Source: Crocodylus rhombifer
Lineage: Eukaryota > Chordata > Crocodylia > Crocodylidae
Length of the DNA: 64,000 nucleotides
Direction: 5' to 3'
NCBI GenBank assembly: GCA_038503035.1
Contig: JAVSML010020427.1
Location: 2,311 to 66,310, forward strand
Made by a program: the position numbers and the translations under genes
Notes under the pieces: generated by a model
Told to the model about the DNA's origin: nothing
Databases searched by the model: none
The model's input: only the letters and a program-made list of their open reading frames with translations
Shown here: piece after piece, positions 23,521 to 35,648 of the stretch
Layout of the letters: each line of letters starts with the position of its first letter
Position numbering within the stretch: position 1 is the stretch's first letter

Positions 23521-24260
23521 TGCCAGGCTACTAAGCACTTACTGCAGTGTTTTTGGCTGCATCGCAGCAGCTACTGTGTCTGAAGGTTCATCCTCAACAG
23601 AAAGATGATGAGGAAGAAATAGACCACTTTGTCCTGGAGGAACTTTCATTGGATCTGTTTTGGCTGGCAGAACATCATTTCTTGGGTAACAGCTGGTGGG
23701 AGATGGGAGGACAGTGGAAAGATGAGGAGTGGCTATAGAATTCCAGGATGATAAAGGGCACTTCTGGAGAAGTCCGTGCAGACCCCATCCAGAAGTGCAA
23801 TAACAGCAAGGCACCAACATGAAAACTTTCCTAACTGTTCAGATATATGTGATCAGCATCATTTGGAGGCTTACTGTTGGTCAGTTACTACCCAGCCACT
23901 GCAGGGGCTTTTGTGATCGAAGAATATACTTCAGTCGGCATAGGGTCTAAGGCTTGCCAAAGCTCAGGAAGTTAATTGATATTTTCATCTTCATGGAGCA
24001 ATTGATGGAGCCATATGTCTATTCCCTGCACTTATGCTATGCCTCTGAAAGTTTTTTTTTTTACCTTGTACTTGAGGACCTAGTGGGTCACTGTGGCAGA
24101 TTCAACAAGAGTAATGCAGGGTGGACTGGAAGATTGATGATGACAGGACCTGTTGGAAATCATGCGTCTCTTATTTATTGAAAAACATGGATTTGTTCCC
24201 ACATGTTGTTGTGGTAGAGCCAGTTGTCCTCTGCTACCCAGATACAGGCACATGAAACTT
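23521..24260 (+). pseudogene. Decayed PIF/Harbinger-type transposase
   Basis: Fragments in three frames line up in order with a HARBI1-like DDE transposase. N-S-W-W-E-M-G-G followed by D-E-E-W-L lies at about 23688-23735. A-Y-C-W-S-V-T-T-Q lies near 23867-23895. G-A-I-D-G, the first catalytic Asp, lies at 23995-24009. L-V-L-E-D-L-V-G-H-C-G-R-F with a following G-W-T-G-R lies at about 24065-24135. Stops and frameshifts separate these blocks, including a T run at 24052-24062. The second and third acidic residues were not found. Terminal inverted repeats were not located. The family assignment is from pattern memory of the transposase and needs a search. Confidence 0.6.
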
Positions 24261-26623
24261 TATTGATCAAATGGATTGTATAAAAGAACTCCTGCATTTA
24301 CTCAAATTCACATCTCTCTTTAGCAGCAGGAGTCAGAGCTGACACAGCCCTGACCAGTCAGTATTTTCAATAGGATAGTCCACTGCAGTCTCCTGGCCCC
24401 TGGCCCCTGTTCACGGAGAGTTGTCCCAGAACATTTCTCTCTGGGTCTAACTTCTGGCACACTCCAGCCTAGTTATCAGGACAGATTTTTTTAAGCCCTT
24501 GAATTCAGTGGTACACCCAATGTGGTCTCCAGCCACCACCATATCCCTACTGAGCATGTTCAAGAAGGTCTCACTGACCTTCAGAGAAGCACTCTGAAAA
24601 GTTCCTTTCTATGGTACAAGCAGGGTTATGTGCTGGAAGGCTAGAAAGGAAAGCCAAGAAAAGGGGTATATTTCTGTTGCCAGGAGGCTGACGGAAATGG
24701 AGCTGCGACATTTTCATTGTGTCAGTGTTGTCTTGAACTGATCCCTGATATATATTTTTAGGATATATTGGGATTTAAGACATACCATGTCAGATGTCCA
24801 GGAAGGAAAGCATAGATCTCAAGATAAGGGATGGCATGCTTGAGACCAGACAATTTATAAATGCTCACAGTAATGCTTGGCTTCAAAACTGATCACCTTC
24901 CACTGTCACTGTTTTGAGCAAAGGAAAGAAGAGGCAGGGAAGAATTTAGAGTAGCTACTAGTTTATGCCTGCCCATATGGTGGGATCCAGGATACACGAT
25001 GAAAAACCAACATATCATAATATGTCATTCCAATTATTTATATAAAACCAGATTTCATAAGTCAAAGAAAGATCCTTACTGGTTAAGGTGCACATTGATG
25101 CTAATATAATTTGGGATCCCATTCCACTCGTTATTGTGTAATGACTTTTCTTTGTCAGAGTCCCCTGATGTGTCATAGCCCAAACTCTAGATCCAGTATT
25201 GCAGAGTGTTACAAGTATAACCCTGGTTCACCCACTTCTTACATATGTCTTAATTTTGATGGCGTTTTTAAAGAGTTTCCTGAATCTTTGCTTCATCCCA
25301 GACTACCATGACTACCTTGACTTCTGCACAACTCCAAGTGGTTATGTAACACAATACAGTGCTGTAGGGCAATAATATTAAATATAGCACTTTGATGGAA
25401 TTATAGGGACTTCAAATAGACTATTTTTGACAGCTTTTAAAGAGTGAGCTGCTATGCAGCCAACATGGGCCCAAAGCAATGAGAGGGGTATGCAGATCAG
25501 TCAATCCTAAAATGAGGCAAAGCAGTGTGGAATGGCAGATGGAGTACGATTCAGACTACCCTCAACACTGCATGCCGAAGCCTGTGGGCTGTGTTGACAC
25601 AAAAATTGTCTGTTGTATCTTTCTGACAATCACATAACACAAAGGAAAGAGGATTTCTGAAAATAAAAATGCATGTGAACTATAAGGAGGTCCTTGTTAT
25701 GACAGCCTAAATAAATCAGATGAGCCTGGGATTTTACTTTTCTTAGGAATATATATACAGAGAGCAGTAAATAAAATGCACTGATTCAGAATGAACTTTG
25801 CAAGAGAAAAAGCCATAGTAGAAACAAAGGGTCAAATTATTTATCCATCTTCTCTGGCAGCAGAGGCGATGACAAGACACATTTCAAAATTCTCCCATAA
25901 AGTACATAGCTAGATGGGTAATGGTGAGGGAAATGGATTTCTTCCTTATCACTGTAGGCAAAGCATGATGCTTGAATACCCATGATATTATCTTAGCTTA
26001 CATAGCTGCACTTGTTATTAGCAGTTTCATCCTCTAAAACTGAGCCACTTCTTGGGTCAATGCATTCAACAGGTTGACTAGACAAAAGAATGCTTTCTTT
26101 CCTTGGTTGTAAATATATGGTATTGCTCTGTAATTTTCTTCACTTTTTTTTCAGGAAGGAAGGGAGACAGAAGAGTTGATTTCTTTACACAGTGCTTTCC
26201 ACAATTTTGAAATGTTTTGTCAAATTGCCTCTAAACTTTTCCTATTCTAGGAAAAATAAAACTAAATTTAATGTTTAGATATTACAATAAAGGGTGCTGT
26301 GTAAAGTCATGAACAGACAAACAGCTAGCTGGGTATAGAGAGCTCAGTACATCTTCCATGGAAAAAAAATTAAAAGGAAATTTTAAGGATATGGGTTGAA
26401 GGCAAATAAACAGTTTGTGTTCTCAATTATTGTTTGTATATCTTGCTCTCTCACTATCCTTCTTGGCTTTCTTTGGGCCTCTTCAAAACCCACTGTAAGA
26501 TGAAATGACCAAAAGAGGACACAGTAATGGCATGTTGTGTCATTATTCAGTGTGTGTCATCATAACACACTGCTAAGCCATATCAGAGTAAGCCTCAGTA
26601 ATGCCTAAGCTTTCTTCTTAGGG
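24261..26623 (+). other. Intron sequence, nothing recognised
   Basis: No ORF of substance and no recognisable repeat terminus. The first few hundred bases may be the degraded 3' part of the Harbinger element. Confidence 0.45.
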
Positions 26624-26760
26624 CAGTGGTTATCAAACTGTGATCTGCAGGATAGTTATTAGTGGACCATAAAGAACTGAGGGATCTCCCTAGTTTCCAG
26701 TTGCTTTTACAGACACCAAGCTGTTCATTGGAACTAAGAACCTGAATCCTAGAAAAGCAA
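26624..26760 (+). repeat. Possible hAT-type repeat fragment
   Basis: CAGTGGTTATCAAACTGTGA followed by TGGACCATAAAGAACTGAGG resembles the 5' end of hAT (Charlie-like) non-autonomous elements. The opposite terminus is not found, so the right limit is arbitrary. Confidence 0.4.
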
Positions 26761-28520
26761 CTGAATTCTGATAAAAGCTGGCAGGCTGCTCCTCTCTGAA
26801 CATCCAGTACTACAGAGGGTGGGGAGAGAAAATTGGGGTCACATTCAGTGACTGGAATGTGTGTACACGCTCCTCAAGTGCTCAACGGGAGGGAATGTTC
26901 AAACACAAATCTTCATAACTGTCTTGTTTCCATTCCATGTCTGTAAGGAAAAATTCCTAGCACAAACCAGAAAGTGCTTGTACATAAAGTAGTAGATCTG
27001 CATTTCTTTTTAAAACTGAAAGCCATGAATTTTGTTCCTATTACTGCATGCAGAATGGCTGCCATTTAAAAGCAATATTTTATCACAAAATGGTTTTTGA
27101 TATACTGTGTACATTGAACAATATCCCATATCCAGGTGAATGATAAATAGTTTGCAAGTAGATATTTACATTTCTGGTGACACCTCTTGTTTGTAACTGT
27201 CATATCTACATGTACTTGGGGCTGGATCAATGTAATATCAGGTTTATAATCTGTAATTTCCCAAGAGGATTAATTTGAAAGTATATCTCAGGAATGTTTT
27301 AATGCTATTCTGGGTTACAATTTATCATTTCTTTATATTGGAAAAAATTCAACATATTAATAGAAGCTATTTGAATTTCATTTTACACTCTAATATATGC
27401 AACATTTCTCTTACACTGCTACAGTCCCTTGAATAAATTGCTGTGCTCTGATAAGTAAAAATTACTTACTAAGAAGTATCTAAATCCTCATCCATCATAA
27501 TTCAGTTGCTTAGCATTAGTACAGTATACTGGATTTCCTTAATGAATTATTGCCATATAAATTGTAGATTATAGTTTATGATAGTAGTATCTTGTGAGAA
27601 AGTAGGTATTCCAGAATTAAGTATTAGCTTGTTAAATGATTACTTTGCATAGCAAAGAAAGAAGTCAGCTATTAGAAGTTAGAAATCATTGAACTTTTAG
27701 GCTTTTTGATCGTATTGGCACATCTTATTTCTCTCAGCCTTTTTCTCCACATGTTCTCTATGACTTAACTCCTAGAAAGCCTAAATCTCAGTGAAAAAAA
27801 CCTAAAAGTTCTTGTGTTTTTCAGATTGCTTCTGGTCTCAAGATGTATTATTTGCAATGTCCCATAACAAGTGGAGAACTTTTTTTCTCATCCACTTTTG
27901 GAAGATAATATTTATTAATAATATTAAAATGTTTTTATACAAATATACATTAATAAATTAACAATAAAGGCAGAACAATAAAGGGAAAACTTTGGTGCTT
28001 ATATGAAAGGGAAAGCTCTTAATAGTCTGCTACTTTTAAAGGAAAGTTTACATATTTTCATTGAGCAAATGGATATTCCTGAACTTGGATAGTGAGGCTC
28101 AATTATCTTAATCTAGTCTATTTGTTTTTAGGAGAAGCTTTTTTATTAATGTTACCCTGTGGTTGCAATGGTACGTTACTGCAGTTGTTGTTATAGTAAA
28201 CTGAATTAAACACACAGTCAGTATGATATGTTAATTTGTTACTTTAAATATTATTTCATTGATGCAGACATATAAACATAGATTAATCTTGTACAATTTC
28301 ATTTTGTTTAATCTGTGTGATTTGACTAATAACAAGCAGCCAATCTTGCAATAATTTAAGCATCTCCTGGAAGGCAAGAACTAATGAGAGCTGAAGGGAA
28401 AAGGTTTCCCCTCCTTTCCTTTAAATTTTTCAAAAATTCAAACATGGTTCCTGTTCCATATCAAGAGGAAATCCAGAACTTTAAAAGTTTTTCAGAGAGA
28501 AGAGTTCTACTACTCCAGAA
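26761..28520 (+). other. Intron sequence, nothing recognised
   Basis: Strongly AT-rich, with few open frames and no repeat signal that I can name. It is among the least repeat-like parts of this intron, so a place where conserved non-coding DNA could be looked for. Confidence 0.45.
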
Positions 28521-28524
28521 TAGT

Positions 28525-28660
28525 CAATAGCCCACTCATTATGGTGCTTATCTGGGATGCAAAAGACCCAGGTTCAAGTCCATACTCTGCCTCACTTACC
28601 TGAATTTCCCAGGTGAATGGCTTGACCATCAGGTTTTTGGCTTTTCTGCAGTGGGACTTC
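28525..28660 (+). repeat. tRNA-derived SINE (MIR-like) fragment
   Basis: A B-box-like GGTTCAAGTCC lies at 28571-28581, preceded by GGATGCAAAAGACCCA and followed by ACTCTGCCTCACTTACCTGA. This matches the layout of amniote tRNA-derived SINEs. Confidence 0.5.
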
Positions 28661-29531
28661 ATGAATGTGGAAACTAAGTAATTTCTGCATTAAAATCACT
28701 GTTGTCTGAAGTATTTATTAATGTGCTGCACTTTGAAGGACCCACCTGAGACTTCTTACCCTTGTGTTTTGAGGATGATGAAAACTCACCATTCCCACTT
28801 ATATCAAAATTTTTCTGCAACCATTTATTCTTTACCCTAACTGAATGACAGTTCTTTGATCTAGAGTAGACATGTGCTCTTCACTCTAAGCTAATGAACA
28901 TTCATTTAACCTCAGATTTAAAAGCTAGGGCAGACACACCCAGAAGTGCTATGAAAGTGAGGAAGGGGTGGGAGTAGTGTCATTGTACCATTCCTCCTCT
29001 AAACGGAGAGCTGAAAATTATTTCTGAGATTTGTACAGATGAGCTGTGCACCATACAAAGTGCATCTTTAGGTGATACTTTGATCTTCTGTAAACATATT
29101 CATGCTTTAGATATCTTGATGTATAACACCTGCAGTAAAGAGGGATCCTAAATGAAAGGGATTTTTATCCCTGAAGAAACTTCAACTTCCCAGGTTTCTT
29201 GGTATATATTCCAGAAGCAGTTGTTGTTCATATCAGCCTTGACATACTATTACTTTAAAATTTAAGGTGAGTAGCCAAGGGAAGATTGGCAATATTTTAT
29301 TTTGACAAAAATGTTTCATAAGTTTTAATGTGTGACTGGTAAACTTATGACCAAATTCTCTGCTTGTGTAAAGTTGCACAGATCAAGAGGGCTGTGCCAT
29401 GTTATACAGGCAGTGAAAACAGCCTGAGGGAGTGGATTTTTTAAGCTAATACAAGTTGCTACCTTCAGTATCATAATTTATTCCATCTGTAAATTCATGT
29501 ACTTTACTATTTTTCCCTCTTTCCCTTCTAG
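28661..29531 (+). other. Intron sequence up to the acceptor at 29531
   Basis: No gene is seen. Ends in the pyrimidine-rich acceptor tract TTCCCTCTTTCCCTTCTAG. Confidence 0.5.
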
Positions 29532-29679
29532 TCAGAGCTACCTTCAAGCTGCAAGTGATGTGCCTGGGGTTCACAACCTGGATCCCTCTGCCAACTACAA
29601 TTCTCCAAAGTTCCGTTCAAGGAATCAGAGCTATATGAGAGCAGTGAGCACACTTAGCCAGGCCAGCTGTGTTAGTCAG
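29532..29679 (+). CDS. DLGAP2: DLGAP2-like coding exon, phase 2 to 0
   Basis: After a strong pyrimidine-tract acceptor (ttccctctttcccttctAG), 148 nt encode (N)-Q-S-Y-L-Q-A-A-S-D-V-P, then N-L-D-P-S-A-N-Y-N-S-P-K-F-R-S-R-N-Q-S-Y, then M-R-A-V-S-T-L-S-Q and finally C-V-S-Q. Two S-Y-containing repeats are visible (Q-N-Q-S-Y-L-Q-A and S-R-N-Q-S-Y-M-R-A). The second fits the guanylate-kinase-binding repeat of SAPAP proteins well. The donor is CAG|GTGGGA. The first base completes the split codon from the exon at 5525, and the exon ends on a codon boundary that suits the ATG start of the exon at 40246. The A-A-S-D-V-P and N-Y-N-S-P-K wording is what I recognise as DLGAP2 rather than DLGAP1. Confidence 0.93.
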
Positions 29680-29799
29680 GTGGGAAACTCTTATTAAACC
29701 CTTTATTGTACCTGCTATATGTAAGACTAGTTACTAATACCTGGACAGTTTTGATATGCTTAATTAATGTTAAACAGCTGAGAATGGAAATAGTTACAG

Positions 29800-31838
29800 T
29801 AACATATTTACTCAAATAAAAGACGAGGATCCCCCCCAATTGGCATGGGAAGGAAGCCACATTTATTATTATTACATACCAAGAAATCTCATTAAATAGA
29901 TTGTCTAAAACTAGCATGTGCTTGGCAATGAAGACAAACTATGAAGTTCATTAAATGTTGCCAACACTGAGCATGTCTATAAAACACACGGCCCACATCA
30001 GGAAAATAAGCTGATGGGAACCTACCACAAAGAGCTGAATACCCCATCTGAATAATACATGTAGGTGTGGTAGTGCCCATTAAAAGCAGTCTCACTCACA
30101 GCCAATTGGTTTTCAAGTCATAGTGAGCCACAAACATTGCATACCCAGAATTCCTCTGTCAGCCCCTCTCTCAGCCTGGCACATATGATTAGTGTGACCC
30201 TGCCCTTCAGTAAGTGAATCTAGACCACGTTGCCCTGCACTTCATTTGCATATACATTTTTGGAGCATCCCAGGATTTGTGAAAAGAACACCTGGCTCCA
30301 GTTATGAATGCAGGCAAATTAGCACATGGATCCTTTGTAGGTATCTGGAGTATATACATATACTGAACACTGCTGAGCTGTGGGGTCACTGTGGAGGGTG
30401 GGGTCACCTTAATCATATGTGCTAGACTGAAAGAGGGTGTAACAGAGGGATTCTGGGTGAACTGAACACAGTTTTGTGGCTCACCATGTCATAAAATGCT
30501 GTTGACTCTGGTGGAAGGCAGTCCAGTTAACTGTGTGGTAAATAATGACCCTTTTGGCATTGGACTAATACAGTGCTTAGTTTATGATAGATATAAGTAG
30601 GTGCTAATGTGTGCTCAGAATTGTGTTTATGAAACCCCTGTGCTAAAACGTGTAGCAGTTTTAAAAAAAATTAATGTGAATGCAGCACGTGCTGGACCCA
30701 GGGGTGGCCACGATGCACCATAGTGGCTGTTTGGCCCTTTCTCTGCCCCTCAGGCTTGCTCCCTTTCACATTTTCTTCCACGCCTCATTGTTATTAAATC
30801 CTTGGAACGGGAAGCTGCCCCAGGGATCCCTGCTCCTGTACAGGTGTTACTACTCAGCGCCTTAAGGGCTTATTACAGGGCTCCAACCACCCTTACATCA
30901 AGCCCATGCCTCACAGATATTAGCAATTATCACCACTCCTAGGCCTGTACCAGGACCCAGTCTCTGCCACTATTGGGATTTGCAGTCCCTGGGCCATCAA
31001 TCTTCCTAGCCCCTTCCTGGGCTTAGGCTGCTGCCTCTGTCTGCCCACCTCTGTTGGCTATTCTGACTACTGCTGGGTACCTAGTCCTTCCTGAGCACCA
31101 GACCTCCTGGTTGCCCCAGGCAACAGACCTTCTCTGGTCCCACCTCCACTCTATTCCCAAGCTCTGGCCCTGCTACTGGGCCTCTTGAGACCACCTACTC
31201 TGAGTTCCGAAACCACCCAAACCTGTGTGGTTCTAAGGCTGCCTTCTCTTAACCCCTGGCAGTGCAGTCTCCTTCTTTCTGCTGCTTGTTCAAGAGCTCC
31301 TTCCATGTCAGCAGTCAGGTTGAAACAGCTCTGGCCCCCAGCTTATCTCGCAGTTAAGCTCCTCCCCTTTCTGGTCAGGTGGTCTCCTTCCTGCTGACTC
31401 AACTCCTTCCACAGTCTTCTCCCTTCTTAAAGTAACAGGTGCACCCAGCACCTGTTACAGTGCATCAATTCTGGATGACATAACTGTATGGGTACTATGT
31501 GCAATTTGCTGAAGCCATGTTTAATTGCAAGGTTAGTATGTTCAAATTTTCTCCTCACTTCCACATGCTTAAGGAGAGCAGGGTCTGACAGTAAGGGGAG
31601 GGGGAAGGGACAGCTAGGAGAAAAAATTGGGAGGAAGCAGAGAACTAAGGGCTACCTGAGCTCCCAAATTTTTTTCCCTACTGTAGCAGTTAGGGGAAGA
31701 CAAATTCAAGACAAAACTCCAATAATTAGGTCTATACAAGGAAAATTATAACAAATTTATTAATTTTCAATATATAGAATCTAATTTGGGGGTTCATCTT
31801 ATAATCAGGATCATCTTCTATTTGAGTAAATATGGTAA
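29800..31838. mobile_element. DNA transposon with 20-40 bp TIRs and TAA target duplication
   Basis: The left end CATATTTACTCAAATAAAAG pairs with the inverted right end CCATATTTACTCAAATAGAA. Both continue into GACGAGGATC / GATGATCCTG-type words. TAA flanks both ends (29800-29802 and 31836-31838), which fits the TWA preference of PIF/Harbinger elements. The 2-kb interior shows no transposase and includes a GC-rich stretch at about 30676-31460 that may be a separate insertion. Confidence 0.5.
31432..31458. repeat. Perfect 11-bp hairpin
   Basis: GTAACAGGTGC and GCACCTGTTAC flank the loop ACCCA. It lies at the edge of the GC-rich stretch 30676-31460 and may mark the end of an inserted element on the minus strand. 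Confidence 0.7.
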
Positions 31839-31984
31839 TTCAGACATTAATAAATTTGGCATGTTTATTTGATCTGAAGAAAACAGTGAGTAAAGATGGT
31901 GGAACTGAGGGATGCTGTCAAATAGCAAATTATGAATCAATTCTAGGATTTCTGCATGCAAATATTAGGTGTTTGTATGTACAT

Positions 31985-32055
31985 ACATATGTGTGTGTGT
32001 GTGTGCGCACATGCACAAATATCCAGAATCAATATTCTTATATATGTGTGTGTGC
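31985..32055. repeat. GT-rich microsatellite
   Basis: ATATGTGTGTGTGTGTGTG near 31987-32005, followed by a second short (TG)n run near 32044-32054. Confidence 0.8.
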
Positions 32056-32883
32056 AGATATGAGAAGGTAGAATAGACTGACCATAAAAGTCTAGTTCTG
32101 CAATTCTTATTCACAGAATAAGCCTTTTCTGACTTCAAATGTGTAGAGGTTGCCACATTAGTCAATGGTTTGGAACATTCAGTCATCCTGGGACCACAGC
32201 TGCATATTTTGGATCAGTCCTTTGTTTTTATTGGATAGCAAAAATAAAGTTGCTATGTAGCTTTGTAAAAAGAGGTATTTCAAAAACTCATCAATACTAA
32301 CTGGATCCTTCCCTCTTCCCCTAAAGTGTCAACGTTTTATGAGGCACTTCACAAATCTGAAGGTAGTAGTGAGCTCCATGAGATGAATAGTGGCCTTTTT
32401 AATAAAAAATGCCTACTAGCTTTTTTATCAGTACTAAATGTATTTCTTTTAATTTCACTGAGTGCTCACTTACACTGCATACACACTTTTAATTAACCTG
32501 GGAAACTTTTCCCAGGTTTTTTTTCTTCATTAGCTGGGGACACCGAAACATATATTTAAAGGCTGATCCCTTAAAGAGCAGAAAGCTTGCAGTGCTGATG
32601 CTATACAGCCAAGGGAACCCTGTTCCCATGTCTCAATATGCACTGCAGGCTCCCTTAGTCTTCCTGGAGACAGAATGGGAGCAATGCACAAGACAGTCCT
32701 GCTTGGTTGATCTGTGTCTCCCTGTAGCTCAATGTGGGATTGTGAAAGGGTGTGTTCCATTCCCTGCTTGGCTGGACCAGCAAAGTCCAGGAAGTGATAC
32801 ATGCACTGCCCTTGAAGGTAGGGAGGCAGAAGCAAAGCACACTGGAAGGCTGGAGTTATGCTGTGGCTTCTTTGAAAAAGAGA
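32056..32883 (+). other. Intron sequence, nothing recognised
   Basis: Small frames on both strands (for example 32530-33009 minus) show no family resemblance and overlap the palindrome that follows. Confidence 0.45.
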
Positions 32884-33075
32884 ATATGTATAGATGTTCA
32901 TTCTCTTGGGAGAAACTCTCCCTGGAGGGTTTATAACCCTGGTTGTCCCTGGGTCATTTTTTTCTTGAAGCACACATTTTATGCTCTGGGGAAAAAAAAG
33001 CCTAAACATCTGTACACTCCTGGTTTTTCCTTGGAGAGCAGTGATTCTCCCAAGAGAAACTGAATATCTGTATAT
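32884..33075. repeat. Imperfect palindrome, arms about 45-50 nt
   Basis: The left arm GTATAGATGTTCATTCTCTT then GGGAGA matches the inverted right arm ATACAGATATTCAGTTTCTC then TTGGGAGA. Pairing continues through CTCTCC. It is probably a foldback-type MITE core. Confidence 0.6.
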
Positions 33076-33424
33076 GGCCTTATTTTTGTATTATAATCAA
33101 CATGAATAGGAAAACTCAATTGCCCTTATTGCTATCTCATGTCACAGCTTGTTTATCTTCTCTTTGCTTCATTTCTGTCTCTAATAATTTTCATTGCTCT
33201 TGTTTTGACATTTTTTCATTTATGTTTCTTCTGTTTTAAGAAGGTTTGACCAGAATTCAGCATACTATTCAAAGTGAATACGGGACTGAAAGTTGATAAT
33301 GTTAATCATTGCAATCTTTATTAGAGATTGTTTACATTATTTACATTTAATCTCCACTTTCTTTATTCTGTTCAGTTATATATTATCCACACTTTTGCCT
33401 TTCAGAATTTTAATCATTTCAGAA

Positions 33425-35648
33425 AGTGGTGGGGAATGTAGAAGTGGATGGCAGCTTGGGCAACAGTGACCATGAAATTATTTATTCTAGGATCCTAAGA
33501 AAAGGAAGGAGGGAAGGAGAACAACAGAGTAAGGCCCCCAGACTTCAGAAAAGCAGACTAAAATTCACTCACGGAACTGATGGGCAGGATCCTCTGGGAG
33601 CCCAGTCTGAGGGGGGAAAGGAAGCCAGGGGAGCTGGCTGTATTTTAAGGAAACCTTACTGAGGGTGCAGGAACAAACAATCCCGACATGCAGGAAGACT
33701 CACAAGTATGGCAGAAGACCAGCTTGATTTAGCAGGGAATTTTTCAATGAGCTAAAACACAAGAACAAAGCTTAAAACAAGTGGAAACTTGCAAACAACT
33801 AGGGAGGAATATAAAAGTATTGCTCAGGCATGCAGGGATGAATTCAGGAAAGCCAAAGCATAACTGGAGTTGCAGGTAGCAAGGGGCTGGAAGGATAACA
33901 AGAAAGGTTTCTGCTGTATGGTCAGAAACAAGAGGAGAACCAGGGAAACTATGGGCATTTTATTAAATGTGGGAAACAACCTAGCAACAGAGGATGCAGA
34001 AAAGGCTGAAGTAGTCAATGACTTTTTCACCTCAGTCTTCATAGGCAGAGTCTTCACAGGCAGAGCCAGACTGCTGCACGTGGCAGCAAAGTTTGGGGAG
34101 GAGGTGAGCATCCAGTAGTGACAAAAGTACAGGTTAGAGACTATTTAGAAAAGCTGGACATGCACAAGTCCATGGGGCTGGGCACGATGCACCTGAGGGT
34201 GCTAAGGGAGTTGGCCAATGTGATTGCAGAGCTGCTGGCCATTAGCTTCGAAAACTTGTTGTTATCAGGAGACGTCCCGGATGATCGCAATAGGGCAAAT
34301 ATAGTGCCTAACTTTAAGAAAGGAAAAAAGGAGGATCCAGGTAACTACAGACCAGTCATCCTTACCTCTTGGGCATGTCCTCAAGGAATCCATTTCCAAA
34401 CACTTGGACGGAAAGAAGGTGATTAGAAACAGTCAGCATGGGTTCACCAAGTGCAAGTCATGCCTGACCAACCTGATTGCCTTCTATGCTGACCGGACTG
34501 GCTCTGTGGATGCAGAGAGAGCAGTGGACATGATATACCTTGGTTTTAGCAAGGCCTTTGATGTGGTCTCCTACACCATTCTTTCAAACAAGCTAAGGGG
34601 ATACAGCTTGGATGAATGAACTGTAAGATGGATAGAAAATTGGCTGGATTGTTGGGCTCAAAGGATAGTAGTCACCGGCTTGATGTCTAGCTGACAGCTG
34701 GTATCAAGTGGAGTGCCCCGTGAGTTGTTCCTGGGGTTATTTTTGTTCAATATCATCATCAATGACATGAAAGATGGGATGGAGTGCGCCCTCAGCAGGT
34801 GTGCAGATGACACCAAGCTGGAGGGAGTTGTAGATGTACTGGAGGGTAGGGCTTAGGATTCAGAGTTACCTTGATAAATTGGAGGATTGGACTAAAAGAA
34901 ATCTCATGAGGCTCAATAAGAACAAGTGCAAAGTCCTGCACTTAGGATGGAACAAACTGGAACAGTCTGGGGACCCACTGGTGAAGCAACAGCTCTGCAG
35001 AAAAAGAGCTGGGGGTTACAGTGGACAATAAGCTGAATATGAGCCAATAGTGTGCCCTTTTTGCTAAGAAGGCCAATGGCATACTGAGCTGCATTAGTAG
35101 AAGCATTGCAAGCACATCAAGGGAAGTGATTAGTTCCCTCTGTTTGGCACTTTTGCGAGCAATCTGGAGCATTGTGTCCAATTTTGGGGCCCCCACCACA
35201 GAAGGGGTGTAGACAAATTGCAGAGAGTCCAGCAGAGGGCAAGTAAAATGGTTAGGGGGCTGTGGCACATGACTTCTGAGGAAACTGGGCTTATTTAGTC
35301 TGAAGAAGAGAAGACTGAGGGGGGGATTTGATAGCAGCCTTTAACTTTCTGAAGGGTGGTTACAAAAAGGATGGAGTTAGATTTCTCAGTGGTAGAAAAT
35401 TACAGAACAAGGAACAATTGTCTCAAGTTGTAGCAAGGGAAGTTTAAGTTAAAGATTAGGAAAACTTTCTTACTAGGAGGGTAGTACAGCATGGGAACAG
35501 ATTACCCAGAGAGGCTGTGGAGTCTCCGTCCTTGGAGGTTTTTAAGATTTGGCTAGACGGATCCTTGGCTGGGATGATCTAGTTGGGGGGTGAACTAGAT
35601 GACCTCATGAGGTCCCTTCCAACCTTAATTTTGTATAATTCTATATAA
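33425..35648 (+). mobile_element. Decayed CR1 LINE, plus strand
   Basis: It starts at the end of the endonuclease domain (G-N-S-D-H-E-I near 33460). It runs through F-K-K-G-K-K-E-D-P-G-N-Y-R-P near 34315, RT motif A-like F-S-K-A-F-D-V-V near 34545 and motif C-like C-A-D-D-T-K-L near 34804. The CR1 3' end follows, with GGTCCCTTCCAACCTTAATT and a degenerate tail near 35625-35648. More than five frame breaks are apparent. There is no functional frame left. Confidence 0.88.

Noticed and set aside
32530..33063. Frames of 103-159 codons on both strands
   Set aside because: They overlap a palindrome, and none resembles a known protein.
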